Assembly (NCBI GenBank): GCA_039105265.1
Contig: JAPFFF010000044.1
Coordinates: 248,001-312,000, forward strand
DNA from: Tritrichomonas musculus
Lineage: Eukaryota > Parabasalia > Tritrichomonadida > Tritrichomonadidae
DNA: 64,000 nucleotides
Direction of reading: 5' to 3'
Below, piece by piece: positions 56,898-64,000 of this stretch. A program made the position numbers and the translations under genes. Below the pieces are notes generated by a model. That model did not search any database. It was not told the origin of the DNA and saw only the letters and a list, made by a program, of their open reading frames with translations. Numbering within the stretch: the stretch's first letter is position 1; every line of letters starts with the position of its first letter.

Positions 56898-57245
56898 TCA
56901 CTTCAAGATTGGAGTTAGTCTACCTTTATTTCCACCAAGAATTGGTCTTTGAATCATTTCCACCTTATTGTTTGAATCATCTTTAATTATTGAATCAAAA
57001 TTTGTGAAATCTATTGGTAAAGGTTTTCGTTTGATTGGGTTTGTTTTAGGTGGATTTGGCGCAACTTTATTGAGTAAGTAATCAGCTCCATTAGCAATAC
57101 TATTAACGATGCCGCCAACTGTATCACCAAACATAGGTCCAACTTTTCGTGCTATTTCAATTCCCTTACGAATGTATGGTGATGCTTTCTTTATGAAATT
57201 CTTTCCTTTCACCAGCAAGTTCTTAAACCAGGTCCCGAATGCCAT
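56898..57245 (-). CDS. Basic amphipathic small virion-like protein, element C
   Basis: 115 residues. The N-terminal 65 are amphipathic and basic (FKNLLVKGKNFIKKASPYI, GIEIARKVGPMFGDTVGGIV), then a Pro/Lys linker and a short tail ending GNKGRLTPILK. It is the counterpart of 24133 (B) and 494 (A). Its ATG is 56 bases from that of the opposite capsid gene, a compact shared promoter. A membrane-active or internal capsid role is inferred. Confidence 0.62.
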   Translation of the reverse strand: MAFGTWFKNLLVKGKNFIKKASPYIRKGIEIARKVGPMFGDTVGGIVNSIANGADYLLNKVAPNPPKTNPIKRKPLPIDFTNFDSIIKDDSNNKVEMIQRPILGGNKGRLTPILK

Positions 57246-57301
57246 TTTCTTTGGGTTTGTATTAAAATCTCAAAAATGTAACTTCACACGAATCTTTTTT
57301 A

Positions 57302-59008
57302 ATGCAAGCTCAAAGAATGACATATCAGAACGCCCAACTCAAGAACGCCGGTAATGACGAAGGTGATGTCCTAAAATTCTTCCAATCAAAACTTCGAAAT
57401 CTCATTGCATACAATGGTGGAGATCATACATTTGGATGGTTTACAGAAGATGTTGATGATAAAGATGCTCCCATGCCAATTGGAACCAAAACGAAAATCA
57501 AATGGACACATCAAGGTCATACCATCTCACAAATGGAAAAGAATTTCGTTACAGCAAAGCTTGATCTTGTAGTCCAACTTAATAAAGAATTGCATTTAGA
57601 TGATGATACAGCAAACTTAAATCGTATATTCATTGGTTTCAAACATGCTGTAGAACTCTTTTCAGATGCACGCTTATGGATTGATAACGTTATGCTTAAA
57701 GAATATCAGCAAGATGAACTCATTCGTGAATCATTTGCATACAATTCTATCAAACCAATTGATGCCAAAGAGCCTGCCAAACACAGGTATTCGTTGTGGG
57801 AGAATACATCTCGCATGAGCCCTTCAGTATGTGGTGTTTACGTTCCACTTACATTACTTGCAGACGGTAAACCTCATAGAGTCACATTTGAAGCATCCAT
57901 TTACTTTACAGATCAGCTTGCATTCCAAGCTTGGCAACTCTATCCAAACTCCATTTGTGGAGAGATTGAAGAAGAAATTAAATCATCAACAGAAGCATTA
58001 GTTTGGCATCAAGTTCAACCATCTGTTGTTAAAGAAATTGAAGAACTCCTTAACTGTTCTACCCTAGAGCAAGACGTTCCAGCCAACATGACAATCTCAA
58101 ACAAGTTCTCTCAAATTGGTTCTCCAGCAACAATTGTAACTGAATACAAGCTTGCAGATGCTCCTCAAGATGGTTCAAATGATTTGCAAAATGATGGTTT
58201 CCAAACACTTCCAGTCCTTGGTGATTCCACTAAAGTCATTGCATACAAGACTGAAGAAGTAATTCTTAACTGTCGTGGTGGAACCATTGTAACCATGAAA
58301 TCAGATCTTGCCGGCTTTGGAATCAAACCTGACTGCCTCAATGGATTAATTCGTGAACTCAACACACCTCTTCTAATTCCATCTCAGCAACTTGTACGTG
58401 AAGGTTTCCAAGGTCTTGCAACAGATGCAGGTCTAGATGTTTCTAAATCAATTGCTCTTTCAAATGCTACCAACATCACAGTCATGTTCCCAAAAAGAAC
58501 TAATGAAATAACATGTTTCGATAACATAATGTACCAGAACGTTCAACTCACCATCAACAATGTTAAGTATCCAGATACAGAATTTGATTCAACTATTGGT
58601 CCACGTTTCTATCAATATCAATTAATAAGTAATGAATTAGATGGCTCTCTCAGACCATCCCATGAACTTGAAGATTCTTGGACAATGTCTTTGAATGCTC
58701 CTGACGGAACACGTTATAAGAATACCATCTCTGATGCCACCAGCTTTTGTATCAACTTCCAACTTGAACGTACTAATTCTGGTTATGTATTCGATGGTGT
58801 TGATACTGGTGGAAACACGGTTACAATCAAATTCAAAGGTCAACCTTTGTATAGAGGTGCAAACGATACATATTATAACTTTGATGTTTCAAATAATAAT
58901 GTTCATCCACCTCCACCAGAAATGTGGATATGCACTGATACATACTTCACATGGGCAAGAGGTTCCGTTAAATACTTTGGAAATGGAGTTCCAGATGGAT
59001 ACTACTAA
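57302..59008 (+). CDS. Major capsid protein, double jelly-roll type, element C
   Basis: 568 residues. Shared blocks with A and B: ISQMEKNFVTAKLDLVVQL, RIFIGFKHAVELFSDARLW, DELIRESFAYNSIKP, YSLWENTSRMSPSVCGVYV, VMFPKRTNEITCFDNIMYQ and near the end GQPLYRGANDTYYNF followed by a PPPPE turn. Codon use here is less A+T-rich than in A. It is the icosahedral shell protein. The start ATG at 57302 is favoured over the later MTYQNAQ by spacing to the opposite gene only weakly. Confidence 0.88.
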   Translation: MQAQRMTYQNAQLKNAGNDEGDVLKFFQSKLRNLIAYNGGDHTFGWFTEDVDDKDAPMPIGTKTKIKWTHQGHTISQMEKNFVTAKLDLVVQLNKELHLDDDTANLNRIFIGFKHAVELFSDARLWIDNVMLKEYQQDELIRESFAYNSIKPIDAKEPAKHRYSLWENTSRMSPSVCGVYVPLTLLADGKPHRVTFEASIYFTDQLAFQAWQLYPNSICGEIEEEIKSSTEALVWHQVQPSVVKEIEELLNCSTLEQDVPANMTISNKFSQIGSPATIVTEYKLADAPQDGSNDLQNDGFQTLPVLGDSTKVIAYKTEEVILNCRGGTIVTMKSDLAGFGIKPDCLNGLIRELNTPLLIPSQQLVREGFQGLATDAGLDVSKSIALSNATNITVMFPKRTNEITCFDNIMYQNVQLTINNVKYPDTEFDSTIGPRFYQYQLISNELDGSLRPSHELEDSWTMSLNAPDGTRYKNTISDATSFCINFQLERTNSGYVFDGVDTGGNTVTIKFKGQPLYRGANDTYYNFDVSNNNVHPPPPEMWICTDTYFTWARGSVKYFGNGVPDGYY

Positions 59009-59050
59009 ATGAAAGAATATGTAGATGGCTTTATTTTTGCATGAAATCAA

Positions 59051-59389
59051 ATGAAAGATATTAAGACATATTACATTACAAGCACTTATGAGAATCAATT
59101 TCCCATCGATTTTGTCTACTCAAAGAACCCAAAATATATCGTTTTCCAATACTGTAGAGCAACTTGCAATGGATATCTAGATGGAGAAACCGAATGCCAC
59201 AGCGATTTCATTCAACGTGACAAATATGAAGATAGTCTTGTGTGGTATGCTAACGTAATGCCACCAGATGATAACAGAAAATATGAGTACGTTGGCACAA
59301 AAAGGGATTTCAAAATTTGGTTTACAGATCCCCTTGGAAACGAAATTAAACCAGACAATTTCAAGGTTTTTCTAAAACTAATTTATTAA
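59051..59389 (+). CDS. Small conserved protein with KIWFTD motif, element C
   Basis: 112 residues. FVYSKNPKYIVFQY, HSDFIQRDKYEDS and KYEYVGTKRDFKIWFTDPLG match the gene at 20350 of B. Beta-rich, no membrane segment. In C it follows the capsid gene directly and is the last gene before the element end, so a minor capsid role is plausible but unproved. Confidence 0.6.
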   Translation: MKDIKTYYITSTYENQFPIDFVYSKNPKYIVFQYCRATCNGYLDGETECHSDFIQRDKYEDSLVWYANVMPPDDNRKYEYVGTKRDFKIWFTDPLGNEIKPDNFKVFLKLIY

Positions 59390-59399
59390 ATTATCCCTT

Positions 59400-59694
59400 A
59401 CAAAAAAGATTGATATCTTCCTGTACACCATTTTTCATGAAAATCTGCTCTTTTGCATCCTCTCGAGTCATCAAAATGTGCCAAAATTTGGTCATTATTT
59501 TTGCCTCCAAACCCCCTCAAAACATCCATTTTTGGGCACTTTTTTTGAAATTTCAGCATTTCCCAAGTTTGGGCTCCTAGTATTGAAACATAACTCCGAA
59601 AATGAATGCTAGAAGACAGGTGTACCCTCGTATTGAAAATCAGACCCGAAAATCAAGGCAAAGTATTTACCCCTTGGCTCCCCCATCTCCTACT
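59400..59694 (-). repeat. Right terminal region of element C
   Basis: No gene. Pyrimidine-rich, with two imperfect direct copies of a TATTGAAA ... CCGAAAAT segment near 59582 and 59632. It ends CCATCTCCTACT, which read inward starts AGTAGGAG, like other element ends here. It should be one arm of the inverted repeat; the partner is outside the window, so its inner limit is unknown. Confidence 0.6.
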
Positions 59695-59700
59695 CTCTCT

Positions 59701-60080
59701 CGCAAAAAGGTAACCAGTTTGTGGTCAAGTCCAAAGATGGTTCAACTAGTTCATTCCCTGGATATAGGTTGTTAAGGACAAGAGACAAAAGGATTAAAGT
59801 AGCTGAAAGACTAAATGAAGGTAAAGAAGGTATTACTGAAAAAATATATAACTTTGATGAAGATACTGGTAAGTATGATTTAAAATGGGAAGGAGTCGAA
59901 GGTGATGATGCCTTTGCTAGACAAACTATTAGAGATGTAAGGAGAGGTAATCCATTAGTACTTGGTACAGCAGAAAGACAATATTGGTTGGAACAAAAGA
60001 AAAATTATGAACGACAAATTAAAGCAGGTCAAAAGGTTGAGGGCAAACCAATACCAGATAAAATTATGAAATACATTTAA
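59701..60080 (+). pseudogene. Integrase C-terminal part, element D (cut by element C)
   Basis: GNQFVVKSKDGSTSS, then FPGYRLLRTRD, correspond to GNQFIIKSKDDS and LPGYRLIKT at the end of the integrase at 63154. This is the small beta-barrel after the rve core. A basic tail rich in Lys/Glu continues for about 95 residues to the stop. The catalytic part lies beyond element C, outside the window. There is no natural start here. Confidence 0.75.
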
Positions 60081-60090
60081 AAATTTGTAA

Positions 60091-60956
60091 ATGGATGAAC
60101 CCCCAAGTGCAGAACTAATAAATAAAGTAGAAACATTGATTAAAGAAACCTTACGGAAGAACATGAAAGAGATAGATGGTGCTTTGATTAAATCATTATC
60201 ACCTGATTATCCTTTTAGTACAAATGGTATATACTTTTTAATTGGTAAACCAGGTGCTGTAAAAGTTTTTGGATATGGAGACATATTATGATAACAGAGA
60301 GGTTGTTTAAACATCCATACTACCAAAAGATAATATTTTGCTCAAGCTCTGGTAAAATGGATAAAACAGCTGAAACACTTAATAAACAGATACGATCAAG
60401 AATCGATTATGTAAAGGAAAGAGAATTAATGAGTTATCTTAAAAGACATCTTCGAAGAAAGATAAAGTATTATGCTATTGTCAAATATGTATTATCTCGA
60501 ATGAAAGAGACCAATGACGAAATGAGGAGGCTCATTGAGAAGCATCATTTAAATGAGCTCAATGATAAAATAATATATATAGCCAATAAGTTAGTCAAAT
60601 ATGAAACATCATCATATCCATATAACACATTATTGATACTAGATGATTGTGCAGGTAGTGATTTATTAAAGAATGGTAATAGTGAATTTATCAAGTTGTT
60701 AACCAAGACAAGACACTATAATTTAACATGTATCATGGCTATCCAAACTATTCGATTTGTTCATATGAATGCTAAAAGGTTAGCAACAGATATCATATGT
60801 TATACGGGATATAGTGAGGAAGATTTTACTAGCTTGTTGCAACAAACTAATAACTCATTAAATACTAAGCAGACAGTAGCTGAATACTTACAACATAAAG
60901 AACCACATGAAAAATTCGTAATGAATATTTCTGCTAATAAGTACTATTTCGAATAA
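60091..60956 (+). pseudogene. Packaging ATPase (FtsK/A32-like), element D (broken)
   Basis: An N-terminal part with the P-loop region (YFLIGKPG near 60235) is followed by the main part: KIIFCSSSGKMDKTAETL, the Walker B strand LLILDDCAGSDLL near 60640, TKTRHYNLTCIMAIQ, and an end matching 1-474 of element A closely. It is the DNA-packaging motor gene. Appears broken, about one break. Eleven bases after the integrase part. Confidence 0.75.
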
Positions 60957-60973
60957 TTTTTTATTTTTTAAAA

Positions 60974-61429
60974 ATGGGAATTGAACGTCATTCAGTAGAA
61001 GATTATTGGAAGCCAAATTATTCCAAAAAGCAACAATTTTCTCCATGGCAAGAGATAATAAAAGGAGGAGTAGGACTAGGTGGTAAGTTATTAATGGGAG
61101 CAGCAGATAGTTTTTCTGGAGGTCTTGCAAGTAAACTATTAGATGCTTCAGCAGGTGGATTAACCAAGCATGCTGGTGTTATTGGTTCAGTTGCGAGAGG
61201 TCTTGGTGAAAGCTTCTTGAGCGATAGTACAAGAAATAAAATAGCAAATATAGCTGACACAGCATTAAAATATGTCCCAGATGGAAAAGTGAAAACTGCC
61301 TTAACATCAATTAATAAATCTGCAAAAGGTGATTCAGTTGGAGCACCTCTTGAAAAGCCAGCATTTTCGTCTAGATCATTACAAGAGAGTGACTTTACTA
61401 CCAACAATCGGGCGAGAACCTACATCTAA
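60974..61429 (+). CDS. Gly/Ala-rich small virion-like protein, element D
   Basis: 151 residues. A 28-residue lead absent from A is followed by a core that matches 494-892: GGVGLGGKLLMGAADSFSGG, LTKHAGVIGSVARGLGESFL, NKIANIADTALKYVPDG. The polar tail is variable. Its place after the ATPase and its composition mark it as the same family as in A, B and C. Confidence 0.65.
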   Translation: MGIERHSVEDYWKPNYSKKQQFSPWQEIIKGGVGLGGKLLMGAADSFSGGLASKLLDASAGGLTKHAGVIGSVARGLGESFLSDSTRNKIANIADTALKYVPDGKVKTALTSINKSAKGDSVGAPLEKPAFSSRSLQESDFTTNNRARTYI

Positions 61430-61476
61430 TGAAAACTCAAAAAAACTAAATTTTTGGACTTTTTTGTTTATTTTAA

Positions 61477-61650
61477 ATGTCAAAACATCTAACAGGTTCT
61501 AAGAGACTTGCAGTTATTCATAAATGGTTGAATGGAAGGGATGACCCAGATTGGGAAGTTTTACCTACAAAAACCAAAGACAAGTATATTGTAAAACAGC
61601 GAAAAACTCCAATAACTCGAGAATATCAAGAAAACTCAGAAAGTGAAAAT
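61477..61650 (+). pseudogene. SKHLTGSKRLAVI protein, element D (cut by element E)
   Basis: The first 45 residues match the gene at 922 in element A (SKHLTGSKRLAVIHKW, DDPDWEVLPTK, KYIVKQRKTP). The terminus of element E begins at 61651 inside the gene. The TTTATTTTAAATG start context is the same as in A. Confidence 0.75.
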
Positions 61651-61914
61651 AGTAGTTATACATAGTGAAGGGGGGATAGATAACTAGTATAAGCAAATGG
61701 GGCTCTCTGGCTTTGAAAGCTTCCTGAAGAGACGATAATTTGAGGTACTTTGGAGATGTTTTATATTATAGCTCCCTCGCTTTGAAAAGCTCCCTCGCTA
61801 TAATAAACCATATCTCCAAACAGCCCCCAAGCAACCCCCACCCAGCCACCCTACACGGAGAGCCCCATTTGCTTATACTAGTTATCTATCCCCCCTTCAC
61901 TATGTATAACTACT
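61651..61914. repeat. 264-bp foldback at the E/D junction
   Basis: The arm 61651-61707 (AGTAGTTATACATAGTGAAG ... GGGGCTCTC) is repeated inverted at 61858-61914. An inner, looser hairpin pairs TTTGGAGATGTTTTATATTA with its partner around GCTATAATAAACC. Both outer ends look like Maverick termini. No matching target duplication flanks it (GAAAAT left, TAATAC right). It may be a short non-autonomous foldback, or an end of E with an inverted duplicate. Confidence 0.8.
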
Positions 61915-62150
61915 TAATACCAACCCATCTCATACATCCACTCATGCAACCTATCTAGCATACTCCTACAGCAATCATCTCATGCAAATCATCTCAAGCA
62001 ACCCATCTCCCATATCTTGTATCGCAACTCATCTCATGCAATCATTCATGCAACCATCACACACATCCACTCATGCAATCATCTCCCATATCTCATTACA
62101 TACATCTACTCATGCAACCACTTCATGTACACCCGATACCTACTCAAAAA
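61915..62150 (+). repeat. Degenerate TCATGCAA repeats, G-poor strand
   Basis: TCATGCAA or TCAAGCAA recurs about eight times (for example near 61943, 61979, 61994, 62033 and 62045), often after CATC or ACTC. The plus strand has almost no G outside this motif. No gene is supported before 62173. It may be the inner part of E's inverted repeat. Confidence 0.65.
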
Positions 62151-62172
62151 TAAATCTTTAATTGAATCATAA

Positions 62173-63132
62173 ATGTATAGTAGGTTTAAATCACTACATC
62201 CAACCATTGATAATATCACAGATGAGCAAGTACCAATTCCTATCGAATCGGCATTCTTTCTAGAAGATGGTCAACAAGATAAAGACAAATTCAATAGATA
62301 CTATTTTAATTTCCCTCCTGAATGGTGTACAGCTAATAGAGGGGAATCTATTATTGGTGTTAGGAATATGTGGCTGATATCTAAAAGGAGGAAGCTTGAA
62401 TTTACTATAACAATTGCCAAATATAAAAAGCAATCATTTAATGAAGTTGAGGGAGCTAACACAAATACAAAAATTATTAACATGCTATCCATGCAAGGAT
62501 ATAAGGACAATCTTGAAATAAGGGATTTTGTTGTTGTTGATTGGATATCTACTGAAGGGGATTTTAGAGGATTTTTTGATGCTATTGATAAATCTATTAA
62601 ATGGAATGTATCTAATGTATGGAAGAACACTAAAATTAATTTTGTTCAAAATGATTACGTCGTAGATAGAGACATACAATCAGATGGTTATTTTGATAAA
62701 AATGGCTTCCATGAGAAAATATTTTCACCTAGGAATGAAAATGAAGATGATGAGTTTGGTATAGCTCTAAAATTAAAGAAAACCAATCAGGATTTTGATG
62801 AAGTATTTAATATTGGAGATGGTCCACACCAGAATAAAAAGCATGTGTATCTAAATCAGTTTGATGATGTTCTTACTTTTGATAATGTTTGGGATAGGCA
62901 TTCATGCAAAGTATATTCATCCATAGCTGAACAATCATTACATAATTATATTGGTAACTCTAATGTTGATTTTGTTCCAATCAAGTATTATAAATTAAAT
63001 TCCTCAGACCAAAGATTTTGGATTGAGTTTTATTCATGTAGGGAATATAATACCCCTATCAAAATTCCTGATAACGAATCATTTTGTATAGAGATGCAAT
63101 TCCTACCATTTGATAAGATGTTATATACATAA
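62173..63132 (+). CDS. Minor capsid/penton-like protein, element E
   Basis: 319 residues, beta-rich. FPPEWCTANRGESIIGVRNM and RKLEFTITIAKYKK lie near residues 50-85, FVVVDWISTEGDF near 120, and the end reads RFWIEFYSCREYNTPIKIPD then FCIEMQFLPF. The terminal pattern (WIEF ... TPI-I ... IEMQF) resembles the last strands of Polinton PY/penton proteins. It is 22 bases before the integrase on the same strand. Assignment by pattern only; it could be another virion protein. Confidence 0.4.
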   Translation: MYSRFKSLHPTIDNITDEQVPIPIESAFFLEDGQQDKDKFNRYYFNFPPEWCTANRGESIIGVRNMWLISKRRKLEFTITIAKYKKQSFNEVEGANTNTKIINMLSMQGYKDNLEIRDFVVVDWISTEGDFRGFFDAIDKSIKWNVSNVWKNTKINFVQNDYVVDRDIQSDGYFDKNGFHEKIFSPRNENEDDEFGIALKLKKTNQDFDEVFNIGDGPHQNKKHVYLNQFDDVLTFDNVWDRHSCKVYSSIAEQSLHNYIGNSNVDFVPIKYYKLNSSDQRFWIEFYSCREYNTPIKIPDNESFCIEMQFLPFDKMLYT

Positions 63133-63153
63133 GCTAGTTTAATCTAAAATCAA

Positions 63154-64000
63154 ATGAATTATAATACACTTGATGAATTATTTAAAAAATATCCATGGAA
63201 GAGCAAATCTAAATTTGTTCCGTTAGCCAAACGATATGGTTTCACGGCGAAAGATGCTAACGATTTTCTAGACAAAAATATTGTCCATGATGTTAAGGTA
63301 CCCAAAGCTAAATATATGCCAATTGTATCGAAACATTTACACGGATACCAGATGGATAAATTTATTAATGAAAAGCATAAGGGAGGTCTCAATTATTTAA
63401 TGTTCATCAATATTAATACGAGGAAGGCATATGCATATCCGTTACAAGGCAAGGGTTCAAAATCCGTTATCAACGCGCTACAATGTTTCATAAAAGATGT
63501 ACACAATATTTATTCAATAACCAGCGACCAAGATGCTGCATATCTATCAAACGAGGTACTTGGTTTTATGAAATCGAACAATATAATATACACCACTACT
63601 GAAGACAACAATCATAATGTACTTGGTATCATTAATCGATTCATGCGAACAATTCGTGATGCTATTGGTGAGAATAGATATATTGATGAAACTGAAATGA
63701 ATGATTTGATTGATGCGTATAACAATACTCCTCATAGGGGATTAGATAATAGAGCTCCTAATGATATAACTAAAGATGATGAACTAACATACATCAATAC
63801 TAAATCAAGCATCAACCCATATGATTTCAAAACAAATGATATGGTTAGAATTGTATTAGCTGATGAACCATTCTCAAAGATAAGAAATCGGGTGAGCAAG
63901 GAGGCATATATTATTGACTCGAAATCAGGTAACCAATTCATAATTAAGTCAAAGGATGATTCAATAGATAAGCTCCCGGGTTATCGATTAATTAAAACTA
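63154..64000 (+). CDS. Retroviral-type integrase (rve), element E, runs off the window
   Basis: 282 codons are visible from the ATG at 63154 (MNYNTLDELFKKYPW), with no stop before the edge. A helical N-terminal DNA-binding-like part is followed by the rve core: HLHGYQMDKFIN near 65, LMFININTRKAYAYPL near 85, IYSITSDQDAAYLSNEVL near 120, NHNVLGIINRFMRTIRD near 155 and YNNTPHRGL near 190. A small barrel (MVRIVLADEPFSKI ... GNQFIIKSK) follows. In Mavericks it catalyses insertion with 6-bp duplications. Close to the fragment at 59701. Confidence 0.88.
   Translation, partial: MNYNTLDELFKKYPWKSKSKFVPLAKRYGFTAKDANDFLDKNIVHDVKVPKAKYMPIVSKHLHGYQMDKFINEKHKGGLNYLMFININTRKAYAYPLQGKGSKSVINALQCFIKDVHNIYSITSDQDAAYLSNEVLGFMKSNNIIYTTTEDNNHNVLGIINRFMRTIRDAIGENRYIDETEMNDLIDAYNNTPHRGLDNRAPNDITKDDELTYINTKSSINPYDFKTNDMVRIVLADEPFSKIRNRVSKEAYIIDSKSGNQFIIKSKDDSIDKLPGYRLIKT

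Larger units (their letters stand above)
44041..59694 (+). mobile_element. Maverick/Polinton element C (right part)
   Basis: It begins mid-way in its polymerase gene, where element A was inserted; the rest of C lies left of the window. Contents: polymerase B with HNH and primase-like domains, integrase, KilA-N, NUMOD4-like frame, ATPase, capsid protein and several small genes. Its right end is placed at 59694 (CCATCTCCTACT), because read inward it starts AGTAGGAG and integrase coding of element D resumes within a few bases. CTCTCT at 59695-59700 would be the target duplication. Interrupted by A and with about one or two further broken genes. Confidence 0.8.
59695..61650 (+). mobile_element. 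Maverick/Polinton element D (visible segment)
   Basis: A relative of element A: the same order of ATPase, Gly/Ala-rich small gene and SKHLTGSK gene, with close protein similarity. It is cut on the left by element C, inside its integrase gene, and on the right by element E, inside the SKHLTGSK gene. It is the oldest visible layer. Broken: two insertions and about two more breaks. Confidence 0.75.
61651..64000 (+). mobile_element. Maverick/Polinton element E (left part)
   Basis: It starts AGTAGTTATACATAGTG at 61651, matching the AGTAGTAATATAATG start of B in style, and interrupts a gene of D. Inside are a foldback, a repeat-rich stretch, a penton-like gene and an integrase that runs off the window. 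The integrase is a different copy from that of D. The right end is not visible. Where the foldback stops and E proper starts is uncertain. Confidence 0.65.

Noticed and set aside
59695-59700. CTCTCT as proven target duplication of element C
   Set aside because: It is low-complexity and its mate is outside the window, so it is kept only as a prediction.
61645-61920. Target duplication around the 264-bp foldback
   Set aside because: The flanks GAAAAT and TAATAC do not match.
1-64000. tRNA, rRNA or host protein genes
   Set aside because: None could be supported; every convincing gene belongs to a Maverick-type element or is an unknown inside one.

Overview
The window is made almost wholly of Maverick/Polinton DNA elements, stacked inside one another. 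The A+T-rich, intron-less, tightly packed genes, the element ends that begin AGTA, and the paired protein-primed DNA polymerase B, retroviral-type integrase, packaging ATPase and double-jelly-roll capsid genes point to a parabasalid genome, most likely Trichomonas vaginalis (inferred from known Maverick content, not from any host gene). I see no host gene, tRNA or rRNA.

Layout. Element A (1-13089 and 36335-44040; its left end lies before the window) carries ATPase, a Gly/Ala-rich small protein, a small basic protein, major capsid protein, several small genes, an SF3 helicase, polymerase B, a penton-like protein and two fibre-like proteins. Element B (13090-36334) sits inside the polymerase gene of A. 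It has both ends, near-identical inverted repeats of about 230 bp and a 6-bp target duplication TCGCAT. Element C (44041-59694 visible) was itself split by A, inside C's polymerase gene. It has polymerase, integrase, KilA-N, capsid, ATPase and virion-like genes. Element D (59695-61650) is a relative of A whose integrase gene is split by C. Element E starts at 61651 inside a small gene of D and runs off the right edge with a penton-like gene and an integrase. Relative age by nesting: D oldest, then C, A, B; E entered D independently.

Two lineages are visible. A, D and probably E share ATPase/small-gene families; A has a compact polymerase and a separate SF3 helicase. B and C share a larger polymerase with an HNH nuclease module between exonuclease and palm, plus KilA-N and NUMOD/HNH genes. 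C's polymerase also carries a C-terminal archaeo-eukaryotic primase-like domain. Replication genes (polymerase, helicase, primase), integration (integrase), and virion assembly (capsid, Gly-rich small protein, ATPase, fibres) form the usual virus-like toolkit.

The most unusual signal is a set of tiny palindromes made of 4-7 bp stems with 3-nt loops. In C, four copies share one 27-nt plan (two 13-nt hairpins joined by 1 nt), lie in frame in polymerase and integrase genes, and are absent from the matching place in B where I can compare. In B, related hairpins form tandem clusters, occur in frame in genes, show compensatory changes, and one 24-nt block recurs with only its triloop reversed. They look like mobile double-hairpin micro-elements. 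All elements are treated here as fossils; several genes are broken or interrupted.
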